Source: Paenibacillus sp. FSL R5-0517
GTDB taxonomy: Bacteria > Bacillota > Bacilli > Paenibacillales > Paenibacillaceae
Direction of reading: 5' to 3'
Assembly (NCBI RefSeq): GCF_037974355.1
Contig: NZ_CP150235.1
Location: 2,914,001-2,978,000 of the forward strand
Length of the DNA stretch: 64,000 bases
Every line of letters begins with the position of its first letter. The stretch's first letter is position 1. This document shows, one piece after another, positions 8,223-16,925 of the stretch. The notes below the pieces were generated by a model. That model saw only the letters and a list, made by a program, of their open reading frames with translations, was not told the DNA's origin and did no database searches. Position numbers and translations under genes: made by a program.

Positions 8223-8996
8223 TTATTTGGCTCGTTCCAAATATTGCTCCAGCGTAAGTTTCTGATTGGTAATTTCACCAGCAATATAGACTCCGACATA
8301 ACGTACATGCCATGGCTCATAGGAATAACCCGTTAATTTCTCTTGATCTTTGCCATAACGAATGATGAATCCGTATTTGTGGGCATTGGCTTTTAGCCAT
8401 TTGCCTTCTTTGGTGTTGCCGAAGCTTTGCTGAAGATCATAACCGGCGGAAGCGCTGGAGATATCCATTGCAAGACCCGTTTGATGTTCGCTTTGTCCTG
8501 GACGAGCACTTGTTTTATTGGCAACAGCTTCACCTTTGATGCTGGCATTCCGGTCAAAGATTGATTTCTGAGTCGCATAAGAGCGATAACCAGACACGGC
8601 TTTGATATCAATGCCGTCTTTTTTGGCAGCGGCAAATAATTTTTCAATTGCGGTTGCAGCCACTTTACGCATCTGTTTCTTCGGACTTGAGCCTGAGAAG
8701 CTAAAAGGAATATTAGGTACAACCAAATCTTGTGGTGCGTAAGTTGAAGGCAGATTTCTCTTTTTATTGACAAGCACAACTGTACTGGAAACATTGGTCA
8801 CGGTTGCCACATTTTTGATGGTTTTGATCGTACGACCAGGTGCATTATCATGCAGAAATTGAGTGAAGCTGGAGCTAGCAGCAGACGCGACGGGATTCAG
8901 GTTTGAAGTGATGGGAAACGTAGTAAAAGCAGAACCTGCTACAACAGAGCCTATGAGAATTGTAGATATGATGGATTTACGAGTAAAAGGTTTCAT
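8223..8996 (-). CDS. D-alanyl-D-alanine carboxypeptidase, VanY/LdcB family (M15B)
   Basis: A secreted 257-residue zinc peptidase that trims the terminal D-alanine from peptidoglycan stem peptides. Residues 1-40 are a basic start, a hydrophobic core and an alanine-rich cleavage region. The catalytic part follows: SGYRSYATQ at about 135, SEHQTGLAMDIS with zinc ligands His171 and Asp178, and EPWH with the catalytic Glu227 and third zinc ligand His230. All key residues are present. There is no SLH or cell-wall-binding module, so it is either soluble or held by its charged N-terminal region. It is a single gene, with repeat copy B behind its promoter. Confidence 0.93.
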   Translation of the reverse strand: MKPFTRKSIISTILIGSVVAGSAFTTFPITSNLNPVASAASSSFTQFLHDNAPGRTIKTIKNVATVTNVSSTVVLVNKKRNLPSTYAPQDLVVPNIPFSFSGSSPKKQMRKVAATAIEKLFAAAKKDGIDIKAVSGYRSYATQKSIFDRNASIKGEAVANKTSARPGQSEHQTGLAMDISSASAGYDLQQSFGNTKEGKWLKANAHKYGFIIRYGKDQEKLTGYSYEPWHVRYVGVYIAGEITNQKLTLEQYLERAK

Positions 8997-9099
8997 GATG
9001 TGTGTTCCTCCTCGGAATATATGAATCTATATACCGAGTATACTAGAGGATTATATCCATAGGTTCTCTAATTGTTTCCGAGTTGTAAACAAAGTTTGC

Positions 9100-9292
9100 T
9101 ATAAAATCTAACTAGAGGGTATTTACCCTGCCACTTTGATGACAGAACGACCTTCCGATCGCTGTTATCCCCTGATTGTTTGATCAATTTATAATGGTGA
9201 AAATCCGGGGATAAAGGCGAGCGCTACGCTTCTTCAGGTTTTTTCTGTCCTCTCCGTTTCGTGTAAATATTTAGTTTATCTATCTTTTATAG
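9100..9292 (+). repeat. Dispersed TIR element, copy B (degenerate, internally deleted)
   Basis: About 193 bp matching copy A in the same orientation: ACGACCTTCCGATCGCTGTT, AATCCGGGGATA and TTTTTTCTGTCCTCTCCGTT are shared. The AGCTTTC hairpin segment is missing and both ends are eroded. It lies between the VanY and HesB-like genes. Confidence 0.7.
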
Positions 9293-9339
9293 AGTCTTTT
9301 TTGCAACTCTGATAAGAGGTATATAAAGAAAAGAACATT

Positions 9340-9373
9340 AAAAGCCGTTGCATTAGTAGATGCAACGGCTTTT
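9340..9373 (-). terminator. Terminator after the HesB-like gene
   Basis: AAAAGCCGTTGCA and TGCAACGGCTTTT form a perfect 13 bp stem with a loop of seven to eight bases. On the minus strand it lies about 50 bases past the stop and ends in TTTT. Confidence 0.75.
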
Positions 9374-9421
9374 GTTGTGAAGAGATAATGCTAGATTACT
9401 GCAATTATGCTGGAGACTGGG

Positions 9422-9784
9422 TTACAACATGCAAGCGTCAGATCCACCGGAGCTTCCCACAGTTACGGCACGGGTATCGCGCACACGAACATTACCGCTG
9501 AGCACGCCGGAGTCACTGCTTAATTTGAAGGAAGGATAATTTTCTTCTGTATCCAGCTTCATGTGTTGTTCCAGGTTCAGTTGCTGTTTCGGATCAACAT
9601 AGAACGGAACCAGATTGGTTTCAATCTGAGCATCAAGAGCCGCGAGTTCATCGACAATGATAATCGCGATAACTCCGTTACATCCGCAACCTTCCAGATC
9701 ATAGATTACTTTGAAGTATCCAGGTTGATCATTCAGGCTTTCCGTCAATCGTTTTGCAGCCAGGTCTGTAATTTCAATATACAT
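9422..9784 (-). CDS. HesB/YqkB-like iron-sulfur cluster biosynthesis family protein
   Basis: A 120-residue protein of the A-type Fe-S carrier fold. It begins with the family's ITDLAAKRL helix and has a CGC pair (Cys33, Cys35) plus a single C-terminal cysteine (Cys118 in DACML). Classical IscA has three cysteines spaced differently, so this is the YqkB/YneR-like branch found in Bacillales, whose role in cluster transfer or iron binding is not settled. AAGGAGTG stands seven bases before the ATG. It is monocistronic. Confidence 0.8.
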   Translation of the reverse strand: MYIEITDLAAKRLTESLNDQPGYFKVIYDLEGCGCNGVIAIIIVDELAALDAQIETNLVPFYVDPKQQLNLEQHMKLDTEENYPSFKLSSDSGVLSGNVRVRDTRAVTVGSSGGSDACML

Positions 9785-9890
9785 ATGGGTACACTCCTTT
9801 ATATGTGGTCGTGGTTATAAGTGGTAAAAGAGCTCATTCAGCTTCTATTCTCATTATACCACTTTGTGAAAAATCAAAGCATTTATTTTC

Positions 9891-9919
9891 TTGACTGATC
9901 AGTCTGGAAAAGGTATTCT
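9891..9919 (+). promoter_or_regulatory. SigA promoter with overlapping palindromic operator (tetR autoregulation)
   Basis: TTGACT, a 17-base spacer and TATTCT form a promoter in front of the TetR gene. The perfect 12 bp palindrome GACTGATCAGTC (9893-9904) overlaps the -35 box. A near copy occurs at 10619 in front of the next two genes, so it is probably the regulator's own operator. Confidence 0.7.
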
Positions 9920-9951
9920 TTATTTAATGAACAGGGAGGTGAGGTCTGAAA

Positions 9952-10536
9952 TTGGGAAGAGCCAAGGAATTTGACACGGAAACTGTTCTAAGAAAAGCAA
10001 CGTCCGTATTTGGAGCGTATGGTTATGAAGGTACATCTTTGAGCTTACTGCTGAGTGAACTTGGCATTGCGCGGCAAAGCCTGTATGACACATATGGAAC
10101 GAAACATGATTTATTTGTCTCTGCGCTTAAATTCTATATTCAGCAGAAGACAGAAGCGGGCATCAGACTATTAAACGAGTGCACAAGTGTGAGGCAAGGC
10201 ATGGCAGAGTTGTTCAACGAAGTGATTAACGTGCTCACAGACGATGAACGTCGTAATGAATGTTTTATCATTAATAGCGCGGTGGAACAGGCACCACAAA
10301 ATCACGAAATCGCATCCTTTATTCAAACCACTAATCAACAAATGGAAGATGTTTTTCATATTGCGCTGTTACGAGGCCAGAGGAATGGTGAATTGAAGCA
10401 CGCAGAGGAAGAATTGCCTGGGCTTGCCCGTTATCTGAATTATTCCCGACTCTCATTGACCTTTACGGCGAAGAGCGGTGCAAGTGTAGAAGCGCTGCGA
10501 GATTTTGTACAAATGACTCTAAAGGCTATGGATTAA
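9952..10536 (+). CDS. TetR-family transcriptional regulator
   Basis: A 194-residue one-component repressor. Residues of about 1-48 form the TetR helix-turn-helix: FGAYGYEGTSLSLLLSELGIARQSLYDTYGTKHDLF. The rest is a helical ligand-binding and dimer domain of the TetR_C_11/16-like kind. The start is TTG, set by GAGGT seven bases upstream. Palindromic GACTGA sites occur both at its own promoter and upstream of the following NTF2-like and NmrA-like genes. It therefore probably represses itself and that pair, released by an unknown, likely electrophilic or hydrophobic, compound. The regulatory link is inference from the shared operator. Confidence 0.9.
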   Translation: MGRAKEFDTETVLRKATSVFGAYGYEGTSLSLLLSELGIARQSLYDTYGTKHDLFVSALKFYIQQKTEAGIRLLNECTSVRQGMAELFNEVINVLTDDERRNECFIINSAVEQAPQNHEIASFIQTTNQQMEDVFHIALLRGQRNGELKHAEEELPGLARYLNYSRLSLTFTAKSGASVEALRDFVQMTLKAMD

Positions 10537-10618
10537 CGATTCACATGATTTGAGCATGAACCTTCATAAATGTTTTTTTGAAAATGAACGCGTAAGGCGT
10601 TTATTTTTTAACTTTTAT

Positions 10619-10632
10619 AGACTGATTGGTCT
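10619..10632 (+). promoter_or_regulatory. Second TetR operator-like site
   Basis: AGACTGATTGGTCT is a 14 bp interrupted palindrome sharing the GACTGA half-site with the operator at 9893. It lies 58 bases upstream of the NTF2-like gene start, just after a TATAGA that could be a -10 box. Confidence 0.6.
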
Positions 10633-10689
10633 GAAAAAATTCGCCAAACAAAACTGAAGGAGGAAGTAAGGAGGACACAATTTCAGCAG

Positions 10690-11112
10690 TTGGAAGCAGA
10701 TAGTATACCGCATCAGATCATGCACGGATTTACTCAATTGTTACTGGAAGGAAAACTGGAACAGTGGTTGAACCTATATACATCTGAGGCTATCTTCGAA
10801 TTCCCATATGCACCAGCAGGATATCCTCAGAAACTGGAAGGCAAAGCCGAACTTGCGAATCATGTTCATAATCTGTTGGGGATGATTGAAATCCAGCAGT
10901 TTTCTGAACCGGTAATCTTGGCCGATTCCACGAAACAACAGTTTGTGGCTGAATTTACTTGTACAGGGCGCTCATTAGTTACAGGCAAGCCATACAACCA
11001 AACCTACATTTCTGTGGTGAGCCACAAGAATGGAAAAATTACACATTATAAAGACTATTGGAATCCGATGATCGTAATTGAATCGGACTTAGGAGGAAGT
11101 AAACATGAATAA
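10690..11112 (+). CDS. SnoaL/NTF2-like protein
   Basis: A 140-residue protein of the NTF2/ketosteroid-isomerase cone fold: two N-terminal helices, the FEFPYAPAGYP strand-turn, and the closing YKDYWNPM strand typical of SnoaL-like proteins. Such proteins are enzymes (isomerases, cyclases) or simple binding proteins, so no reaction is assigned. The start is uncertain: TTG at 10690 is the first reasonable codon, but AGGAGG lies 15 bases away. It overlaps the NmrA-like gene by eight bases, and the pair probably forms an operon controlled by the TetR regulator upstream. Confidence 0.75.
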   Translation: MEADSIPHQIMHGFTQLLLEGKLEQWLNLYTSEAIFEFPYAPAGYPQKLEGKAELANHVHNLLGMIEIQQFSEPVILADSTKQQFVAEFTCTGRSLVTGKPYNQTYISVVSHKNGKITHYKDYWNPMIVIESDLGGSKHE

Positions 11113-11965
11113 TGATAAACCGGTGACACTGATTACAGGGGCTAATGGAAAAACAGGAAGCCGTGTTGCGGCTATACTTCAAAAGCAACAATATCCGGTG
11201 CGCTTGGCAGGAAGAACTAAAGCATCTCTTTCTGGTTCTGGTGATAACTATGTCTATTTCGATTGGTACGATTCCGATACGTATGCTCAGGCATTGAAAA
11301 ATGTGAACCAGGTGTACCTTGTCGTGCCAGTCATGGACATGAATCCAGAAGACGTCATGATTCCGTTCATCAAGGAAGCATTGTGGAGCGGCGTTAAGCG
11401 ATTTGTCTTGCTCGGCAGTGCTTCGATCGACGAGAATGGTCCCATATTTGGCAAAGTACATCAGTATTTAAAAGCGCATGCTCCCGAGTGGGCTGTTCTC
11501 CAACCATCTTATTTTATGGAGAATTTTACGGAGGGACCGCATCGGGAGACGATGAAGCAACTCGGTAAAATCTACAGTGCTACGGGTGACGGGAAAATCG
11601 GTTTTGTCAGCGCAGATGATATTGCAACTGTTGCCTTCCGAGCACTTACAGATGTTATTCCTCATAATACAGAGCATATGATTACAGGGCCGGAGACGTT
11701 GTCCTATGGGCAGGTTTCCAACATCATTAGTCGTTTACTGGGTCAGTCCATCCAGCATGAATCTTTGTCCGACGATGAACTGAGGAACAGCATGATTCAA
11801 GCCGGGATGCCTGAAGACTATGCAACAGCTCTGGCAGGGTTGGATATTGCCATCCGTGAAGAAGGCCGCGAAGATCAAGTAACGGATACCGTGCTGAGAT
11901 TGACGGGGAATGGCCCAATCTCAATGGAGCAATTTGTTCAAAATCATATGGCAGTATGGAATTAA
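11105..11965 (+). CDS. NmrA-like NAD(P)-binding oxidoreductase
   Basis: A 286-residue atypical short-chain dehydrogenase. The Rossmann dinucleotide motif appears at once as LITGANGKTGSRVA, and RLAGRTK follows where NADP-preferring members place basic residues. FVLLGSASI replaces the usual strand before the active site, and there is no clear YxxxK, as in NmrA/QOR2-type proteins that act as redox sensors or quinone reductases. AGGAGG, inside the previous gene, is seven bases upstream of the ATG. Translational coupling with the SnoaL-like gene is likely. A terminator follows at 11993. Confidence 0.85.
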   Translation: MNNDKPVTLITGANGKTGSRVAAILQKQQYPVRLAGRTKASLSGSGDNYVYFDWYDSDTYAQALKNVNQVYLVVPVMDMNPEDVMIPFIKEALWSGVKRFVLLGSASIDENGPIFGKVHQYLKAHAPEWAVLQPSYFMENFTEGPHRETMKQLGKIYSATGDGKIGFVSADDIATVAFRALTDVIPHNTEHMITGPETLSYGQVSNIISRLLGQSIQHESLSDDELRNSMIQAGMPEDYATALAGLDIAIREEGREDQVTDTVLRLTGNGPISMEQFVQNHMAVWN

Positions 11966-11992
11966 TGGAAGAAACATATTGTAATTAAAGAG

Positions 11993-12019
11993 AAGACGGT
12001 GCCTAGTGCCCGTCTTTTT
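11993..12019 (+). terminator. Terminator of the SnoaL/NmrA operon
   Basis: AAGACGG and CCGTCTT form the stem, with TGCC/GCC inside, followed by TTTTT. Confidence 0.75.
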
Positions 12020-12174
12020 GCCTGTCTACCAGCATGTTGACATCGTTGATTGAAATATGGATCTATGCATAACCACAGGCACGACGGACAGCAGTGATTA
12101 TACGAACACACTTTTGGGGAAATAGATGAGAATGAATGTTTGATAAAGGTTTGATAAAGGGGCGAAGAGAGCGG

Positions 12175-13149
12175 ATGATTCAGTTCGAAAATGTATCAAA
12201 ACAATATCCTGATGGAACTACGGCTTTGCGTCAGGTTAACCTCAACATTAACAAGGGAGAATTGTTTGTCATGATTGGTCCGAGTGGATGTGGCAAAACC
12301 ACCATGCTCAAAATGATCAATCGCCTGATTGAGCGAACAGATGGAGCAGTGCTCATTAATGAACGCTCAATTGATGAATACAACATTCACGAATTGCGCT
12401 GGAATATCGGATATGTGCTGCAACAGATTGCACTATTCCCGCATATGACGATTGCCGAAAATATTGCGGTTGTTCCTGAGCTGCGAAAATGGAAGTCAGA
12501 TCAGATCAAGCAGCGCGTACATACGCTACTGGACATGGTTGGATTGCATGGAGATACGTACAGTGAGCGCAAACCTGCCGAACTATCTGGTGGACAGCAG
12601 CAGCGAATTGGAGTGTTGCGTGCACTCGCTGCCGATCCCGAGATTGTATTGATGGATGAACCATTCAGTGCACTCGATCCGATGAGCCGTGAGAAATTGC
12701 AGGACGATATTCTGGATATCCAGCGCCAGATGAAAAAAACAATTGTGTTTGTCACCCATGATATTCAGGAAGCGATGAAGCTGGGTGATCGCATCTGCAT
12801 TATGAAGGATGGACAGGTTCTGCAGGTAGGCACCCCGGAAGAACTGATCCGACAGCCAGCTAATGATTTCGTACGTGAATTTGTTGGAGGTCCTGATGCG
12901 GACACGAGTCCACCATTCGTATTTGATCTGGAAACCATCATGTCACCACTCTCACCGGGTCATGTGCCAAAGTCAGCTAAAACTGCCGTTCCCGTATCAA
13001 CTACCTTACCGGAGTTGGTTGAGATTATGAGTTCTCACGACCATTTGCTGGTTGAACGTAACCGACAGATTATTGGCGAGATCAATCGGGCAGATCTGAT
13101 GAAATACTGGTCTGAACAGTTACAGGAACGAGGTGAGGGACATGAGTAG
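12175..13149 (+). CDS. Osmoprotectant (glycine betaine/choline/carnitine) ABC transporter, ATP-binding subunit
   Basis: A 324-residue ATPase of the OpuCA/ProV class that powers compatible-solute uptake. It shows Walker A GPSGCGKTT at 35-43, a Q-loop in YVLQQIALFPH, signature LSGGQQQR and Walker B IVLMDEPFSALDP. After residue 240 comes a shortened CBS-like tail, a place where related subunits sense ionic strength. ATG 12175 matches family starts (MIQFENVSKQYPDG). The frame continues 13 codons upstream without family similarity. It overlaps the next gene by eight bases, so the two are translationally coupled. Confidence 0.9.
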   Translation: MIQFENVSKQYPDGTTALRQVNLNINKGELFVMIGPSGCGKTTMLKMINRLIERTDGAVLINERSIDEYNIHELRWNIGYVLQQIALFPHMTIAENIAVVPELRKWKSDQIKQRVHTLLDMVGLHGDTYSERKPAELSGGQQQRIGVLRALAADPEIVLMDEPFSALDPMSREKLQDDILDIQRQMKKTIVFVTHDIQEAMKLGDRICIMKDGQVLQVGTPEELIRQPANDFVREFVGGPDADTSPPFVFDLETIMSPLSPGHVPKSAKTAVPVSTTLPELVEIMSSHDHLLVERNRQIIGEINRADLMKYWSEQLQERGEGHE

Positions 13150-14656
13150 ATTCACGGAGGTGTTCAGCGAGCGTAAAGGCCAATTATTGTCTGCTCTTCT
13201 GGAACATATTCAGATCTCTTTTATCGCATTGTTCTTCGCTGTCCTTATCGCCATTCCGCTTGGTATATACCTTACACGCAAACCAAGAGTCGCTGAACCC
13301 ATTATTGGGATTACAGCTGTGTTGCAGACTATACCATCCCTGGCGCTTCTCGGATTACTCATCCCATTGTTTGGTATAGGAACACTTCCTGCAATCATTG
13401 CACTTGTGGTGTATGCGCTGCTTCCTGTACTCCGCAATACGTACACAGGCATATCCGAAGTTGATCCTTCCATGGTCGAAGCGGCGAATGCAATGGGCAT
13501 GAATAGTCGGCAACGTCTAATCAAAGTGGAACTGCCACTGGCGATGCCTGTCATTATGGCCGGAATTCGGACGGCTATGGTCCTGATTGTAGGAACGGCG
13601 ACACTTGCAGCCTTGATCGGCGCAGGAGGCTTGGGTGCATTAATCTTGCTGGGTATTGATCGGAATGATACCGCACTGATCATCCTTGGAGCTATTCCGG
13701 CAGCATTGCTGGCTATTTTGTTTGATGTACTACTGCGTCAGTTCCAGCGGTTATCCTTCAAGAAAACGCTGGTTACCCTTGGTTCGCTGGCTCTAATCGC
13801 AATACTTGTGATTACCATTCCCTTCGTGGCACGTGGAGGGCAGAAGGATCTCGTAATTGCTGGCAAACTGGGAGCTGAACCGGAGATTCTGATTAACATG
13901 TATAAATTGCTGATCGAAAAAGAAACGGATCTGACCGTTGAACTTAAGCCCGGATTAGGTAAAACACCATTCCTTTTCAACGCACTCAAGTCGGGTGATA
14001 TTGACATCTATCCCGAATTTACCGGGACAGCGATCTCCGAATTCATGAAGGAAACAGCAGTCAGCACCGATCGGACAGAGGTGTACGAACAGGCAAGAGA
14101 TGGAATGCTGAGCCAGTTCAACATGGTGCTGCTGAACCCTATGGATTACAACAATACGTATACGTTGGCTGTTCCAAAGAGCATCGCAGATCAATACAAT
14201 CTCAAGACCATTTCGGATCTCAAACCGGTAGAACAGCAAATGAAGGCAGGTTTCACGCTGGAATTCTCGGATCGGGAAGACGGTTACCTTGGTATTCAGA
14301 AGAAATATGGAATTGAATTCCCGAACGTTGCAACCATGGAACCGAAGCTTCGCTATGGAGCTGTTCAACGAGGCGATATCAATCTCGTAGATGCTTACTC
14401 CACCGATAGTGAGTTGAGACAATATGAACTCGTCGTGCTGGAAGATGATCAGGAATTGTTCCCGCCGTATCAAGGTGCGCCGATGCTTCGTCAAGAAACG
14501 GCAGATCAATATCCACAACTGGTTGAGGTGCTGAATCAGCTTGCTGGCAAAATTACGGACGATGAGATGCGTCAGATGAACTATGACGTGAACGTAGAGG
14601 GAGCGAATCCTGAACAGGTGGCAGCAGAGTACCTTAAACAGGCTGGATTGCTGTAA
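13142..14656 (+). CDS. Osmoprotectant ABC transporter permease fused to substrate-binding domain
   Basis: A 504-residue fusion. Residues of about 1-215 are the permease with six predicted membrane segments and the EAA-type loop EAANAMGMNSRQRLIKVELPLAMP. After one further anchoring segment (about 212-230) the chain continues as an extracellular OpuAC-type binding domain from KDLVIAGKLGAEPE to the end, containing DIYPEFTGT, the usual ligand-cleft signature. Because the binding protein is part of the permease, no lipoprotein partner is needed. GAGGTGAGG lies before ATG 13142, inside the end of the ATPase gene. The substrate is a quaternary ammonium compound, but betaine, choline and carnitine cannot be told apart. 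Confidence 0.9.
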   Translation: MSRFTEVFSERKGQLLSALLEHIQISFIALFFAVLIAIPLGIYLTRKPRVAEPIIGITAVLQTIPSLALLGLLIPLFGIGTLPAIIALVVYALLPVLRNTYTGISEVDPSMVEAANAMGMNSRQRLIKVELPLAMPVIMAGIRTAMVLIVGTATLAALIGAGGLGALILLGIDRNDTALIILGAIPAALLAILFDVLLRQFQRLSFKKTLVTLGSLALIAILVITIPFVARGGQKDLVIAGKLGAEPEILINMYKLLIEKETDLTVELKPGLGKTPFLFNALKSGDIDIYPEFTGTAISEFMKETAVSTDRTEVYEQARDGMLSQFNMVLLNPMDYNNTYTLAVPKSIADQYNLKTISDLKPVEQQMKAGFTLEFSDREDGYLGIQKKYGIEFPNVATMEPKLRYGAVQRGDINLVDAYSTDSELRQYELVVLEDDQELFPPYQGAPMLRQETADQYPQLVEVLNQLAGKITDDEMRQMNYDVNVEGANPEQVAAEYLKQAGLL

Positions 14657-14703
14657 CTTCAGGCATCCCTGCAATAGATGTATCAAAAGCATGAGGAGGA
14701 ACC

Positions 14704-16053
14704 ATGATGACACAAGAAACTTATGACTTGATTGCAATTGGAACAGGAAGCGCGGCAAGTTCTGTCATTACCCGTTGCGCTGAAGCTGGCTGGAAAATCG
14801 CTGTAATTGATGAACGTGAGTTCGGCGGAACCTGTGCACTGCGCGGCTGTGATCCCAAGAAAGTGCTGGCCGGAGCCGCGGAGCTGATCGACTGGAATGA
14901 ACGGATGCAAGGGAAAGGTATTCAGGGACAGGCGACCATCAACTGGTCTGAACTTATGGCCTTTAAACGCACCTTTACCGAGAGCATACCTAGAGCAAGT
15001 GAGGATAAATTCAAACAAGAAAGAATGGATACGTTCCATGGTAAAGCTTCATTCGTCGATGAAGACCATATTCAAGTGGGAGAAGAAGTGCTTCATGGCA
15101 AACACATTCTGATTGCTACTGGTGCAAGACCTGCGCCACTTGAGATTGAGGGATCAGAGCATCTGATATATAGTGATGACTTTCTGGATCTGGAACAGCT
15201 GCCTGATCGATTAGTGCTGATAGGCGGTGGATACATTGCATTTGAATTTGCGCATATTGCGGCCAGAGCCGGGACGGAAGTCCATATCCTGCATCGGAGT
15301 GAACAGCCGCTGAAATCATTTGATGCGGAACTGGTTGAATCTTTAATGCAAAAATCGAAAGAGATCGGCATTCATGTTCATTTGAACGCAGAGGTGAAGT
15401 CCGTACGGCAAGAGGGGAACGCCTATATCGTTCATGGCACACGCAATGGTGCAGATCACCAGTGGCAGTGCGGACTTGTCGTTCATGGAGCCGGGCGTAT
15501 TCCCAATGTGGATGGGCTGGAATTGGAGAAAGGCAACGTTAGCTACAGCAAAAAGGGTATTACGGTGAACGAGTATTTGCAAAGCGAAAGTAATCCGAGA
15601 GTTTATGCTGCTGGCGATGTAACCGATACGAAAGGGTTGCCTTTGACCCCGTTAGCAGGTCAGGAATCCCGGGCAGTATCGTTCAATTTGTTGGAGGGAA
15701 ATCAACACAAACCCAATTATAAAGTGATGCCTTCCATTGTGTTTACTGTCCCAGCACTTGGTTCTGTAGGGATGAGCACGGAACAAGCCAAAAAAGAGGG
15801 CTATGAGGTGCAGGTAAATGATATGTCGAAATGGTATACTTACAAAAGAACTCATGAAAAATTTTCCATGGCCAAAGTGGTGATCGACAAATCAACCGGT
15901 CGCATTCTGGGTGCGCATGTACTCGGGGGCAAGACAGAAGAATTGATCAACCTTTTTGCAATGGCTATTCAGTTCGATCTGACTATCGATCAGTTAAACA
16001 CCATGAATTTTGCATATCCTACTGCTGCATCGGACCTGGGTTCTCTAGTGTAG
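14704..16053 (+). CDS. FAD-dependent pyridine nucleotide-disulfide oxidoreductase
   Basis: A 449-residue flavoprotein of the glutathione reductase/mercuric reductase/lipoamide dehydrogenase fold. FAD-binding begins at IAIGTGSAASS. The redox-active pair is Cys44 and Cys49 in GGTCALRGC. The NAD(P) site is LIGGGYIAFEFA, and the second FAD motif is VYAAGDVT. The C-terminal dimerisation domain is present, but the family's catalytic HPT..E motif reads AYPTAASD, so the proton-relay His and Glu are absent. It may therefore reduce something other than a small disulfide. AGGAGG lies four bases before the ATG. It sits 48 bases after the osmoprotectant transporter. Confidence 0.88.
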   Translation: MMTQETYDLIAIGTGSAASSVITRCAEAGWKIAVIDEREFGGTCALRGCDPKKVLAGAAELIDWNERMQGKGIQGQATINWSELMAFKRTFTESIPRASEDKFKQERMDTFHGKASFVDEDHIQVGEEVLHGKHILIATGARPAPLEIEGSEHLIYSDDFLDLEQLPDRLVLIGGGYIAFEFAHIAARAGTEVHILHRSEQPLKSFDAELVESLMQKSKEIGIHVHLNAEVKSVRQEGNAYIVHGTRNGADHQWQCGLVVHGAGRIPNVDGLELEKGNVSYSKKGITVNEYLQSESNPRVYAAGDVTDTKGLPLTPLAGQESRAVSFNLLEGNQHKPNYKVMPSIVFTVPALGSVGMSTEQAKKEGYEVQVNDMSKWYTYKRTHEKFSMAKVVIDKSTGRILGAHVLGGKTEELINLFAMAIQFDLTIDQLNTMNFAYPTAASDLGSLV

Positions 16054-16097
16054 AAATGATGATAAAAGCCCCTTGGGACGGAAGGATGAAAATAACG

Positions 16098-16706
16098 ATG
16101 TCATCGGATTTTGTAGGACTTCTTGAAGGCAAGTGGACGAAGGAACCCGTTGCCGCACGGATGGATGGGGATCGTTTCGTTGTGGAAGCTCGGGAAGGCA
16201 GTGACTTCTGGGAGGAAACATTCTATGGGTTCTGTCATCGGGATGGACACGCCATACTTGCTCCATGGGACGGAACGGAAGCGATTGAGGTATCTTTTGA
16301 TCTAAGTTCATTCACCGAATTATATGATCAGGCGGGGTTGATGTTATGGCACGGAGAAGATCAATGGATCAAGGCCGGAGTTGAGGTTAATGACGGTGTT
16401 GCTCATGTTGGAGCTGTCGTGACGGATACATATTCGGATTGGTCCCTATCTCCTGTACCTGAGTGGGGTGGACGAATTGTGACGATCAGAGCCTCGTACA
16501 GTAATGAGGCTGTTGTCATTCGGGCTCGTACAGATGAGCATCCTTGGCGTACGATTCGCGTTGCACGGTTTGCCTATCCGACGAATAAACACGCAGGCCC
16601 ATTTCTGTGTTCACCGAAGCGTGCAGGGTTCGAGGTAGCCTTTACCAAATGGAGATCCACTCCACCCGATACTGATCTGCACACAGATCCTCCGATTACG
16701 GATTAA
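16098..16706 (+). CDS. DUF1349 domain protein (concanavalin-like fold)
   Basis: About 202 residues covering one DUF1349 domain, a beta-sandwich related to lectin/LamG folds and named in fungi after 'regulation of enolase protein 1'. The blocks TDLFWEE-like SDFWEETFYG, DQAGLMLWHGEDQWIKAGVE and the closing CSPKRAGFEVAFTKW are typical. No catalytic function is established for the family. Start ATG 16098 is favoured by GGAAGGA upstream. ATG 16056, in frame, has no ribosome binding site. It follows the disulfide oxidoreductase at 45 bases and may be cotranscribed with it. Confidence 0.8.
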   Translation: MSSDFVGLLEGKWTKEPVAARMDGDRFVVEAREGSDFWEETFYGFCHRDGHAILAPWDGTEAIEVSFDLSSFTELYDQAGLMLWHGEDQWIKAGVEVNDGVAHVGAVVTDTYSDWSLSPVPEWGGRIVTIRASYSNEAVVIRARTDEHPWRTIRVARFAYPTNKHAGPFLCSPKRAGFEVAFTKWRSTPPDTDLHTDPPITD

Positions 16707-16777
16707 AACAAGTTAAGATGCACGCTAAACAATGATATTTGAGCAAGTATATCTCGCTTACCAAGAAATACAACACA

Positions 16778-16818
16778 AATAAGCAAGTCTTCCGTTCACG
16801 GAGGGCTTGCTTATTTTC
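16778..16818 (+). terminator. Terminator after the DUF1349 gene
   Basis: AATAAGCAAG and CTTGCTTATT form a 10 bp stem around a loop of about 16 bases, followed by TTTT. Confidence 0.75.
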
Positions 16819-16925
16819 GTGCTTAAACTTTGCACCCTGAAGAGTATTCCAGGTGTTCATTTTACAATTCACCGGGGGCGCAAGTTTTTTCGCATTTACA
16901 ACGACAGAACTTTTGAGTTTAACGT

